Positions 7,838-15,138 of a DNA stretch of 23,349 nt are shown here, in pieces (positions within the stretch are counted from its first letter, which is position 1; every line of letters starts with the position of its first letter). This DNA comes from Actinomycetota bacterium (GTDB lineage Bacteria > Actinomycetota > Actinomycetes > Mycobacteriales > Micromonosporaceae), in assembly GCA_005885115.1 (NCBI GenBank), contig VAXX01000175.1:1-23349 (forward strand), in the 5' to 3' direction. The notes under the pieces are model-generated. The model saw only the letters and a list, made by a program, of their open reading frames with translations, was not told the DNA's origin and did no database searches. Position numbers and translations under genes: made by a program.

Positions 7838-9214
7838 ATGAACAAGCGTCAACGACGATGGTTGTTCGGATCCGCCACGAGCGCGACCCTGGCACTGTCG
7901 GCGATCGCCGCGCCCGCACCGGCCACGTCGGTCGCCGTACACCCCACCGTCGCCGAGTACGTACAGCTCAACGGCTCGACCGGCCAGACGATCGCGATCG
8001 TCGACTCGTACGGCAGCGACACCATCGCGCACGACCTGCACGTCTTCAACACCGCCTTCGGCCTCCAGCCGATGTGCGGCGAGGAGGCGGTGACCTGCGC
8101 GGCGGGCCTGCCGACCTTCAGCGTCCTGCACCTGCAGGGCTCGCCGGCCACCACGGCACCGCCGCCAACCAGCAAGGGCCCCGGCCAGGAGGACCGCAGC
8201 GCGTGGGCGCTGGAGGTCTCGCTGGACGTGGAGACCGCACACGCGATCGCTCCGCGCGCCAACATCCTGCTGGTCGCCACCCCGACCGCGGAAACCCTGG
8301 GGGTACAGGGATTCCCGCAGATGATGGCCGCCGAGCAGTACGTCATCGACCACCACCTGGCGACCGTGATCTCGCAGTCCTTCGCCTCCGCCGAGGACGC
8401 GTTCGGCAGCGCCCAGTCCCTGGAGAACCTGCGGTACGCGTTCAAGTCCGCGGCCCAGAACGGCGTGACCGTCCTGGGTTCGTCCGGTGACAGCGGTACG
8501 GCCAACGTCCGCAAGTCACCGGTCAGCAAGGGCGGGACGCTCATCCCGTACCCGACGGTGGAGTGGCCCGCCTCCGACCCGCTGGTGACCGGGGTGGGCG
8601 GCACGTACCTGTGCACCGACCCCAACAACACCACCAGCCGGGTGGTGGACAGCACCGACCCGCCGGCCAAGTGCCGGGCCTTCCCCGGCGTCGCCGAGGT
8701 GGGCTGGACGTTCTCCGGCGGCGGGTTCAGTGACGTGTTCAGCCGGCCCGGGTACCAGGACAGCCTGCCCGCGGGCAGCACCGCGATCGGGGCCATGCGC
8801 GGGGTACCGGACGTCGGCCTCCAGGCCAGCCCGGGTACCGGGGCGCTGGTGTACATTTCGCTGCCCCCGGACGGGCAGAGTGGCCTGAGCTGCGGCTCCG
8901 CCCCGTGCAGCACCGGCTGGTACGACATCGGCGGCACGTCGCTGAGCTGCCCGCAGTGGGCCGGCCTGGTGGCGCTCGCCGACCAGGTCAACGGTGGCGG
9001 GCTCGGGCTGATCAACCCGGCGCTCTACCGGATCGGGGCGAACCCGGCCCGGTACGCGGCCGACTTCTACGACGTCACCACCGGAAACAACACGGCCGAC
9101 CCGACGGTACCCGGTTACCCGGCGACCGTCGGCTGGGATCCGGTCACCGGCCTCGGTACGCCCAACGCGGCGAACCTGGTGCCCGACCTGGTCTCGGCTG
9201 CCCACGGCGGATAG
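7838..9214 (+). CDS. Secreted S53 (sedolisin/kumamolisin-type) serine-carboxyl peptidase
   Basis: ATG 7838 follows a CAGGAG ribosome site and gives 458 aa with a signal peptide ending near APAPATS (about residue 30). All S53 catalytic parts are visible: Glu126 and Asp130 in WALEVSLD (spacing of four, as in sedolisin), the oxyanion Asp218 in GSSGDSG, and nucleophile Ser368 in GGTSLSCPQWAG. The C-terminal calcium site is suggested by DFYDVTTGNN and GWDPVTGLGTP. The family digests proteins outside the cell, usually at acidic pH. Here the catalytic domain starts almost directly after the signal peptide. The roughly 150-200-residue activation propeptide of classic sedolisins is absent, a layout I recall for a subgroup of actinomycete members. 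It is followed by a strong hairpin terminator. Confidence 0.94.
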   Translation: MNKRQRRWLFGSATSATLALSAIAAPAPATSVAVHPTVAEYVQLNGSTGQTIAIVDSYGSDTIAHDLHVFNTAFGLQPMCGEEAVTCAAGLPTFSVLHLQGSPATTAPPPTSKGPGQEDRSAWALEVSLDVETAHAIAPRANILLVATPTAETLGVQGFPQMMAAEQYVIDHHLATVISQSFASAEDAFGSAQSLENLRYAFKSAAQNGVTVLGSSGDSGTANVRKSPVSKGGTLIPYPTVEWPASDPLVTGVGGTYLCTDPNNTTSRVVDSTDPPAKCRAFPGVAEVGWTFSGGGFSDVFSRPGYQDSLPAGSTAIGAMRGVPDVGLQASPGTGALVYISLPPDGQSGLSCGSAPCSTGWYDIGGTSLSCPQWAGLVALADQVNGGGLGLINPALYRIGANPARYAADFYDVTTGNNTADPTVPGYPATVGWDPVTGLGTPNAANLVPDLVSAAHGG

Positions 9215-9220
9215 CCGGTC

Positions 9221-9253
9221 GTTCCCCGGGCCGGCGACGCCGGCCCGGGGAAC
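9221..9253 (+). terminator. 15-bp perfect hairpin downstream of the S53 peptidase
   Basis: Bases 9221-9235 and 9239-9253 are exact reverse complements with a 3-base loop (GAC), starting six bases after the peptidase stop. There is no T-tract, as is common for actinomycete terminators. Confidence 0.85.
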
Positions 9254-9287
9254 GGGTGGCCGCCGGCCAGCCCATGGAGGACAGTGG

Positions 9288-10151
9288 ATGGATAGGGCCT
9301 CTGGCGGCGGGGAGGCGATCGTGGTGGGCCGGGCGATGGTCGAGGCGGCGCTGCGGTACGCCGCGAAGGGCTGGCCCGTCTTCCCGTGCGCGCCGCGATC
9401 GAAGGTTCCGCTGTTCGCCAACCCGCACCCCCGGCACGGCGTGCAGCGGTACCGGTGCCGGGGTTACCGCGACTGCGGCCGCCTCGGGCACGGCGTCCTG
9501 GACGCGACCACCGATCCGGACCTGATCACCGGCCCGATGTGGGGCCGGTGTCCCACCGCGAACATCGCCGTGGCCTGCGGCCGGCCCGGGCCGGACGTGA
9601 TCGACTTCGATGTCGCGGCGGGCAAGCCGGGGCTGGTCAGCTTCGCCCGGCTGCGGGCGGCCGGGCTCCTGCGCGGCGTACAGGCGCTCGTCACGACCCC
9701 CAGCGGCGGCTGGCACCTGTACTTCGCCGGCAGCGCCGGTGGGCAGGGCAACGGTGCGGTGGCCCGGTACGGCGTGGACTTCCGGGGTACCGGTGGCTAC
9801 GTCCTCGCCCCGCCGTCGTACACCGCGCACGGCCGGTACGTCCTGGCCGACCACCGTACGCCGACCGGGCGTGAGGTGGACTTCGCCGCGATCCGCGCCT
9901 TCCTGGACCCGCCGGGCACCCGACGGCGCCACCCGCCGGTCCGCGCGACCGACCACTCCGCGCTCGTGCGCTGGCTCCGCGCCCAGCGTCCGGGCAACCG
10001 GAACAACGCCCTGTACTGGGCCGCCTGCCGGGCGATCGAGTCCGGCGCCGGGGCGTCGGCCCTCGCCGGCCTGGTCGACGCCGCCGTCGGTACCGGCCTG
10101 TCCCGCCGGGAGGCGCGACGCACGGTCGAGTCCGCGTACCGGACGGCCTAG
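9288..10151 (+). CDS. Stand-alone bifunctional DNA primase/polymerase (prim-pol, AEP) domain protein
   Basis: This 287-aa protein starts at ATG 9288, seven bases after GGAGG. It matches the prim-pol N-terminal domain of the archaeo-eukaryotic primase superfamily. GWPVFPCAPRSKVPL is at residues 25-39. A Cys-bearing insert (RYRCRGYRDCG) comes next, then NIAVACGR and the metal-binding DVIDFDV. The nucleotide/metal motif SGGWHLYF follows, then VDFRGTGGYVLAPPS. The C-terminal helical tail (PGNRNNALYWAACRA, then LSRREARRTVESAYR) is typical of actinomycete versions. Such domains are often fused to helicases in plasmids and phages; here there is no helicase, integrase or Rep gene beside it. Its job is unknown. 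The stop overlaps the stop of the convergent ligase gene. Confidence 0.88.
   Translation: MDRASGGGEAIVVGRAMVEAALRYAAKGWPVFPCAPRSKVPLFANPHPRHGVQRYRCRGYRDCGRLGHGVLDATTDPDLITGPMWGRCPTANIAVACGRPGPDVIDFDVAAGKPGLVSFARLRAAGLLRGVQALVTTPSGGWHLYFAGSAGGQGNGAVARYGVDFRGTGGYVLAPPSYTAHGRYVLADHRTPTGREVDFAAIRAFLDPPGTRRRHPPVRATDHSALVRWLRAQRPGNRNNALYWAACRAIESGAGASALAGLVDAAVGTGLSRREARRTVESAYRTA
10148..10151. other. CTAG shared by two convergent stop codons
   Basis: The prim-pol gene stops with TAG at 10149-10151 (plus) and the ligase with TAG at 10150-10148 (minus). The palindrome CTAG serves both, leaving no spacer and no terminator between the genes. Confidence 0.95.
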
Positions 10152-11446
10152 CGCTCGTCCACGATGCGGCGCATCTTGCCCAGCGACCGCTCCACCGTGT
10201 CCGGCTCGATGACCGCCACGTCGATGCTGACCCCGATCAGGTTCTTGACCTGGTCCGCCAGCGCCACGCCGGCCTGCGCCGCCGCCCCGGGTCGCGCCTG
10301 CGGGCGCCGCTCCACCCGTACGGTCAGCGTGTCCAGCCGCCCGTCCCGCCGCAGTACGCACTGGAAGTGCGGGGACAGCGGCGGTAGCCGCAGGATCAGC
10401 TCCTCGATCTGGGTCGGGAACACGTTCACCCCACGGACGATCATCATGTCGTCGGTACGTCCGGTGATCTTCTCGATCCGTCGCATCGGCCGGGCGGTAC
10501 CGGGCAGCAGCCGGGTCAGGTCCCGGGTGCGGTACCGGATGACCGGCATCGCCTCCTTGGTCAGCGAGGTGAACACCAGCTCGCCGCGCTCGCCGTCGGG
10601 CAGCACCGCGCCGGTCAGCGGGTCGATGATCTCCGGATAGAAGTGGTCCTCCCACACGTGCAGGCCGTCCTTGGTCTCCACGCACTCGTTGGCCACGCCC
10701 GGGCCCATCACCTCGGACAGCCCGTAGATGTCCACGGCGTGGATGTCCAGCCGCTGCTCGATCTCCCGGCGCATGTCCTCGGTCCACGGCTCGGCGCCCA
10801 GGATCCCCAGCCGCAGCGACGTACCCGCCGGGTCGATGCCCTGGCGCCGCATCTCGTCCACGATGGCCAGCAGGTAGCTGGGCGTGACCATGATGATCTC
10901 GGGGGAGAGGTCGCGGATCAGCATCACCTGGCGCTCGGTCATGCCGCCGGAGACCGGGATGACGGTGCAGCCCAACTCCTCGGCCCCGTAGTGCGCGCCC
11001 AGGCCGCCGGTGAACAGGCCGTACCCGTAGGCGACGTGGACCCGCTCGCCCGGTCGCCCGCCGGCGGCGCGGATCGACCGGGCCATCAGCCGCGCCCAGG
11101 TACGGATGTCCGCGCGGGTGTACCCGACGACCGTCGGCCGGCCAGTGGTACCCGACGAGGCGTGCAGCCGGACGACCTCGTCGCGGGGTACGGCGAACAT
11201 CCCGAACGGGTAGTTCTCGCGCAGGTCCGCCTTGGTGGTGAACGGGAAGCGCGACAGGTCGGCCAGGGTACGGAGGTCGTCGGGATGTACGCCGGCCCGC
11301 TCGTACGCCGCCCGGTAGTGCGCGACCCGCTCGTACGCGTACCGGACCGTCCAGCGCAGCCGCTCCAGTTGCAGCGCGCGCAGTTCCTCGACCGGTGCCC
11401 GTTCGATCGGCTCCAGGTCCTCGGATCGGGGACGCAGGTCGCGCAC
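10148..11446 (-). CDS. paaK: Phenylacetate-CoA ligase (PaaK-type, AMP-forming)
   Basis: The protein is 432 aa from GTG 11446. It shows LEPIERAPVEELRALQLERL at the N-terminus, the ATP/AMP-binding loop HASSGTTGRPTVVGYT, the VAYGYGLFTGGLGAHYGAE segment typical of PaaK, YGLSEVMGPG, and the hinge/C-terminal domain with RYRTRDLTRLLP and GRTDDMMIVRGVNVFPTQIE. It activates phenylacetate to phenylacetyl-CoA, the first step of the Paa pathway. No paaABC or other Paa genes lie nearby, so it may serve another aryl acid. The frame stays open to GTG 11515. I chose 11446 because family members begin near the LEPIERA block and the upstream part looks non-coding, but its ribosome site (GGGAGC) is distant. Confidence 0.9.
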   Translation of the reverse strand: MRDLRPRSEDLEPIERAPVEELRALQLERLRWTVRYAYERVAHYRAAYERAGVHPDDLRTLADLSRFPFTTKADLRENYPFGMFAVPRDEVVRLHASSGTTGRPTVVGYTRADIRTWARLMARSIRAAGGRPGERVHVAYGYGLFTGGLGAHYGAEELGCTVIPVSGGMTERQVMLIRDLSPEIIMVTPSYLLAIVDEMRRQGIDPAGTSLRLGILGAEPWTEDMRREIEQRLDIHAVDIYGLSEVMGPGVANECVETKDGLHVWEDHFYPEIIDPLTGAVLPDGERGELVFTSLTKEAMPVIRYRTRDLTRLLPGTARPMRRIEKITGRTDDMMIVRGVNVFPTQIEELILRLPPLSPHFQCVLRRDGRLDTLTVRVERRPQARPGAAAQAGVALADQVKNLIGVSIDVAVIEPDTVERSLGKMRRIVDER

Positions 11447-11508
11447 AGCATCAGCATGCTCCCGAGCGCCCCGGTATGCACGAACGGACCGCCAGACATC
11501 CGATGAAA

Positions 11509-11537
11509 TTGACACAGAACGATGCGTTCATTAGCGT
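11509..11537 (+). promoter_or_regulatory. Chitinase promoter, sigma-70 type, with overlapping inverted repeat
   Basis: A perfect -35 TTGACA (11509-11514), a 17-base spacer and a -10 TAGCGT (11532-11537) predict a start near 11544 and a leader of about 70 bases. An inverted repeat CGTTCA (11525-11530) / TGAACG (11537-11542) overlaps the -10 and could be an operator. A second AT-rich element with a GTTAAC palindrome follows at 11548-11562. The pair lies in the 169-base gap between the divergent ligase and chitinase genes. Confidence 0.75.
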
Positions 11538-11600
11538 GAACGAATCTCGAAAGTTTGTTAACAGTCCGAGCTCCGATCCTGTCCGTACCCGCCAACGGAA

Positions 11601-11614
11601 AGGGGTCAACCCCT
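11601..11614 (+). promoter_or_regulatory. Hairpin covering the chitinase ribosome site
   Basis: AGGGG (11601-11605) can pair with CCCCT (11610-11614) around a TCAA loop. The 5' arm is the core of the GGAAAGGGG ribosome site and the 3' arm ends one base before ATG 11616. Control of translation is possible. Confidence 0.4.
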
Positions 11615-11615
11615 C

Positions 11616-12935
11616 ATGCGCAGGCGTACCACCATCCTTGCCGCGTGCTCCGCGGTCCTTCTCGGGACCGGCGGTACCGCGGTCCTCACCGCCCACGCGG
11701 CCTCCGCCGCGACCACCTACGGCGTCGCACCCTACGTCGACCTGTCCGCCAACAGCTCCGGCATGCTGGACAGCGCGATCACCCAGGCCGGGCTGCGCAG
11801 CTACACCGCGGCCTTCGTCATCGGCAGCGGCTGTACACCGATCTGGGGCGACTCGCTGGACATCAACAGCTCGACGGTGAACGCGAAGATCGCGAAAGCC
11901 GAGAGCGAAGGCGCCAAGACGATCATCTCCTTCGGCGGTGCCGGCGGGGTCGAGCTGGCCCAGTCGTGCACCGACACCACGTCGCTGGCCGCCGCGTACC
12001 AGAGCGTGATCAACAAGTACCACGTGGACCATCTCGACTTCGACGTCGAGGGCGCGGCGATCGCGGACACCGCCTCGATCAACCGGCGCTTCCAGGCGAT
12101 CAACCGGCTGGAGGCGGGCAACTCCGGCCTGTCGATCTCGGTGACGATCCCGGTGCTGCAGAGCGGGCCGGACGGCAACGGCACCGCGTTCCTGCAGGCC
12201 GCCAGGAGCAACGGCACCCGCATCGACGTGGTCAACATCATGACCATGGACTACGGCGGCGCCGTCTCCGACATGGGCGCCGCGGCCATCAGCGCGGCCA
12301 AAGGTACGCTCAGCGCCGCCCGCGGCGTGTGGTCGACCTTCGGCTACGCCAACCTCGGCATCACCCCGATGATCGGACAGAACGACCAGTCCGGTGAGGT
12401 CTTCACCCTCAACAACGCCCGGGACCTGCTCAGCTTCGCCAATGCCAACGGGGTCGGCCGCCTGGCGTTCTGGTCGGTCGGCCGCGACCAGCCGTGCCCC
12501 GGCGGCGCCGGCGGTGGCGCCAGCCCGAACTGCTCGAGCATCGCGCAGAACTCGCTGGACTTCACGAACATCTTCAACGGCGCCGCCGGTGGTCCGCCCC
12601 CGCCGCCGCCACCCTCGCCCACCCCGACCCCGACCGGCAGTTGCTCGGCCCCGCCTTGGAACGCGGCGACGGCGTACAACGGGGGCGCCGTGGTCTCGTT
12701 CAACGGCCACCAGTACAGCGCGAAGTGGTGGACCCAGGGCGAGGAGCCGGACACCCACTCGTCACCGACCCCCAGCGGTACCGGACACTACGCGGCCTGG
12801 CAGGCCGGGCACGCGTACGCCGTCGGTGACCTCGTCTCGTACGCCGGCCACGACTACCGGTGCCTGCAGGCGCACACGTCGCAGGTCGGATGGGAGCCGC
12901 CGAACGTACCGGCGCTCTGGCAGGCGCTGAACTAG
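11616..12935 (+). CDS. Secreted GH18 chitinase with C-terminal chitin-binding modules
   Basis: The protein is 439 aa. A signal peptide (MRRRTTILAACSAVLLG, cleavage near AHAASAA) is followed by a GH18 barrel with the catalytic DxxDxDxE motif DHLDFDVE, residues 138-145, Glu145 being the acid. SFGGAGG and NIMTMDYG are further family signatures. A Pro/Thr linker (about 327-342) leads to two CBM5/12-type modules. The first (WNAATAYNGGAVVSFNGHQY, AKWWTQGEEP) lacks its expected C-terminal tryptophan and cysteine part. The second is complete (YAVGDLVSYAGHDYRC, HTSQVGWEPPNVPALW). It cleaves chitin outside the cell; the GH20 enzyme at 3651 would trim the products. It has its own promoter and a structured ribosome site. 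The stop is three bases from the convergent gamma-CA-like gene. Confidence 0.95.
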   Translation: MRRRTTILAACSAVLLGTGGTAVLTAHAASAATTYGVAPYVDLSANSSGMLDSAITQAGLRSYTAAFVIGSGCTPIWGDSLDINSSTVNAKIAKAESEGAKTIISFGGAGGVELAQSCTDTTSLAAAYQSVINKYHVDHLDFDVEGAAIADTASINRRFQAINRLEAGNSGLSISVTIPVLQSGPDGNGTAFLQAARSNGTRIDVVNIMTMDYGGAVSDMGAAAISAAKGTLSAARGVWSTFGYANLGITPMIGQNDQSGEVFTLNNARDLLSFANANGVGRLAFWSVGRDQPCPGGAGGGASPNCSSIAQNSLDFTNIFNGAAGGPPPPPPPSPTPTPTGSCSAPPWNAATAYNGGAVVSFNGHQYSAKWWTQGEEPDTHSSPTPSGTGHYAAWQAGHAYAVGDLVSYAGHDYRCLQAHTSQVGWEPPNVPALWQALN

Positions 12936-12938
12936 GGA

Positions 12939-13559
12939 TCAGCCGACGATCTCGTCATCGAGGTGCGCGGCGTACTCCGCGCCGCGCACCTCGGCGATCC
13001 GTTCGTACCGGGCGATCCGGTCGGTCCAGTCGTGGGTGACCCCGAAGGCGGCCTGCGCGAAGTTAACCCCGCGGACCGCCTCGGCCAGCTCGTCGGGCCG
13101 GTCGGTCGGGTACACCCTCGCCGGGTCACCGATCGCGACCGTCATCGGCGGCACGAACATCTCGCTGGGCAGTACCGCCCCGGCGTGGGCCAGCGCGCCG
13201 ACCGCGACGACCGCGCCGGCCCCGAGCCGGGCGCCGTGCAGCACGGTGGCGTTGGTGGCCAGGTAGCAGCAGCGCCCGACGGTACAGCCGAGCAGCGTCG
13301 CGTGCGGCCCGACGAAGACGTGGTCGCCGAGCACCACCGGCCGCGGTACCGCTCCGACGGCGGTCGCGCGCAGGACGGCCTGCTCGCTGACCACGCAGGC
13401 CGCCCCGACCTCGACGGTGGCGCCCTCGGCATCGAGGACCGCCCCGTACAGGATCCGGGCACCGGGGCCGACCCGGACGTCACCGACGAGCGTCGCGTTC
13501 GGAGCGACGTACGCGCCCGGGTCGACGACGGGGGAGCGGCCCCGGTGGCGGATCAGCAT
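12939..13559 (-). CDS. Gamma-carbonic-anhydrase-like left-handed beta-helix (hexapeptide) protein
   Basis: The protein is 206 aa. Residues 10-150 are hexapeptide repeats (VAPNATLVGDVRVG, HVFVGPHATLLGCTVG) that form a left-handed beta helix, as in gamma carbonic anhydrases, PaaY and CaiE. A helical tail follows (GDPARVYPTDRPDEL onward). Only one of the three usual zinc histidines is evident: His86 is kept, but Arg64 and Leu90 sit where the other two are expected. Carbonic anhydrase activity is therefore doubtful and it may be an acyltransferase-like or purely structural relative. It starts nine bases after the glyA stop, so it is very likely in the same transcript under the ZTP riboswitch. Function not known. 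Confidence 0.82.
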   Translation of the reverse strand: MLIRHRGRSPVVDPGAYVAPNATLVGDVRVGPGARILYGAVLDAEGATVEVGAACVVSEQAVLRATAVGAVPRPVVLGDHVFVGPHATLLGCTVGRCCYLATNATVLHGARLGAGAVVAVGALAHAGAVLPSEMFVPPMTVAIGDPARVYPTDRPDELAEAVRGVNFAQAAFGVTHDWTDRIARYERIAEVRGAEYAAHLDDEIVG

Positions 13560-13568
13560 CCCGACCGG

Positions 13569-14990
13569 TCAGCCCAGGTCGATGCCCGCGTACAGCGGGA
13601 AGTCGGCCAGCAGCTCCGCCGCCTGCTTGGCGACCCGGTCGGCGACGGCGGGATCGAGCTGGTACCGCGCCTTGGACGTACCGGGGCGGGTCTGGCTCAG
13701 GACGGTGTGGATCAGCCCGGCCGTCTCGTCCATCTGCTCCGGTCCGAACCCGCGCGTGGTCAACGCCGGTGTGCCCACCCGGATCCCCGAGGTGTACCAG
13801 GCCCCGTTCGGGTCCCGCGGGATCGAGTTGCGGTTGGTCACGATGCCCGAGTCCAGCAGCGCCTGCTCGGCCTGCCGGCCGGTGAGCCCGAACCCGTCGA
13901 CGTCCAGCAGCGCGAGGTGGTTGTCGGTGCCGCCGGTGACCAGGCGTACCCCTCGGCGGACCAGCCCCTCGGCCAGCGCCCGCGCGTTGTCGACCACCCG
14001 CTGCGCGTACTCCTGGAAGTCCGGCCGGCGGGCCTCGGCCAGCGCCACCGCCTTGGCCGCCATCAGTTGCGGCAGCGGGCCGCCCAGCACCATCGGGCAG
14101 CCCCGGTCCACCTGGTCGGCCAGCTCCGGCTGGCACAGCACCATGCCGCCGCGCGGCCCGCGCAGCGACTTGTGCGTGGTCGTGGTGACGATGTGCGCAT
14201 GCGGCACCGGGTCGAAGTCGCCGGTGAACACCTTGCCGGCGACCAGCCCGGCGAAGTGGGCCATGTCCACCATGAAGGTCGCGCCGACCTCGTCGGCGAT
14301 CTCCCGCATGATCCGGAAGTTGACCTTCCGGGGGTACGCCGAGTAGCCGGCCACCAGGATCAGCGGCCGGAACTCCCGGGCCGCCTCCCGGACCGCCGGG
14401 TAGTCGATCAGCCCGGTCTCCGGGTCGGCGCCGTAGCTGCGCTGGTCGAACATCTTGCCGGAGATGTTGGGCCGGAACCCGTGGGTCAGGTGCCCGCCGC
14501 TGTCCAGCGACATGCCGAGCATCCGCTGGTTGCCCAGTTCCCGGCGCAGCTCGAACCAGTCCGCCTCGGTCAGGTCGTTGAGCTGGCGGGCCTGGGCGCG
14601 CTTGAGCGCGGGTGCCTCCACCCGGTCGGCCAGGATCGCCCAGTACGCCACCAGGTTGGCGTCGATCCCCGAGTGCGGCTGTACGTAGGCGTGCGCCGCC
14701 CCGAACAGCTCCCGGGCGTGCTCGGCGGCCAGCGCCTCCACCGTGTCCACGTTGCGGCAGCCGGCGTAGAACCGGCGCCCGACCGTACCCTCGGCGTACT
14801 TGTCGGACAACCAGTTCCCCATCGCCAGCAGTACCGCCGGGGACGCGTAGTTCTCGCTGGCGATGAGCTTGAGTGAGGCGCGCTGGTCGGTCAGCTCCGC
14901 ACCGATCGCGTCGGCGACCCGGGGCTCCACCGCCCGTACCACCTCAAGGGCGGCACGGAACGCGGTCGACTCGGCGTTCAACAGGGACAT
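13569..14990 (-). CDS. glyA: Serine hydroxymethyltransferase
   Basis: This 473-aa PLP enzyme interconverts serine plus tetrahydrofolate with glycine plus methylene-tetrahydrofolate. ATG 14990 was chosen because GGAGG lies four bases upstream and the open frame before it is riboswitch RNA. Motifs are [38 protein letters not shown], the Asp-Met-Ala-His cofactor segment [14 protein letters not shown], and the PLP lysine 274 in [15 protein letters not shown]. It is about 50 residues longer than E. coli GlyA because of an insert around [19 protein letters not shown] and a longer C-terminus. This is the long SHMT type, often found beside a standard copy in actinomycetes. Control by a ZTP riboswitch fits a role in one-carbon supply for purine synthesis. 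Confidence 0.96.
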   Translation of the reverse strand: MSLLNAESTAFRAALEVVRAVEPRVADAIGAELTDQRASLKLIASENYASPAVLLAMGNWLSDKYAEGTVGRRFYAGCRNVDTVEALAAEHARELFGAAHAYVQPHSGIDANLVAYWAILADRVEAPALKRAQARQLNDLTEADWFELRRELGNQRMLGMSLDSGGHLTHGFRPNISGKMFDQRSYGADPETGLIDYPAVREAAREFRPLILVAGYSAYPRKVNFRIMREIADEVGATFMVDMAHFAGLVAGKVFTGDFDPVPHAHIVTTTTHKSLRGPRGGMVLCQPELADQVDRGCPMVLGGPLPQLMAAKAVALAEARRPDFQEYAQRVVDNARALAEGLVRRGVRLVTGGTDNHLALLDVDGFGLTGRQAEQALLDSGIVTNRNSIPRDPNGAWYTSGIRVGTPALTTRGFGPEQMDETAGLIHTVLSQTRPGTSKARYQLDPAVADRVAKQAAELLADFPLYAGIDLG

Positions 14991-15018
14991 CGAACCTCCG
15001 GTAGCTGCTCGCTGAGAG

Positions 15019-15096
15019 GCCCAGGCGCTCGGCATCCGTCCCACTGACGGGGCCGCTCCCCGATGGTTGTCCATCCCAGCGCGCCAGTCACGGCCC
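15019..15096 (-). promoter_or_regulatory. ZTP (pfl) riboswitch upstream of glyA
   Basis: Read on the minus strand, 15096-15083 is GGGCCGTGACTGGC. It is followed by a short stem (GATGG / CCATC), then GGGGAGCG, and after a variable loop GCCGAGCGCCTGGGC at 15033-15019. These are the conserved blocks of the pfl/ZTP aptamer, which senses the purine intermediate ZMP/ZTP and typically turns on folate and purine genes such as glyA. The distance to ATG 14990 is 28 bases. The CCTC after the last block could pair with GGAGG of the ribosome site, so translational control is a reasonable guess. Confidence 0.88.
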
Positions 15097-15102
15097 GGCC
15101 AG

Positions 15103-15108
15103 ATCCTA
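15103..15108 (-). promoter_or_regulatory. -10 box for the riboswitch-glyA transcript
   Basis: TAGGAT on the minus strand (15108-15103) fits TANNNT and places the transcription start at about 15096, the first conserved G of the aptamer. No clear -35 is seen. Confidence 0.5.
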
Positions 15109-15138
15109 CCCGGCCAGCCGGTGCCCCGGTGCGAGGAC

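Noticed and set aside
9144..10787. 547-codon open frame antisense to the prim-pol gene and in another frame of the ligase
   Set aside because: Low-complexity composition; both real genes are explained on other frames.
12590..12660. CCGCCGCCACC / CCGACCCC repeats as a possible CRISPR or satellite
   Set aside because: They encode the Pro/Thr linker of the chitinase and have no repeat-spacer pattern.
12963..14876. 637-codon open frame antisense to glyA and the gamma-CA-like gene
   Set aside because: No recognisable motif, and the opposite strand encodes SHMT with its catalytic lysine motif.
15000..15060. Glycine riboswitch upstream of glyA
   Set aside because: The conserved blocks fit the ZTP/pfl aptamer (GTGACTGG, GGGGAGCG, CGCCTGGGC), not the glycine aptamer.
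14991..15074. Upstream extension of glyA to an ATG at 15074
   Set aside because: This stretch is ZTP riboswitch RNA, and a GGAGG site directly precedes ATG 14990.
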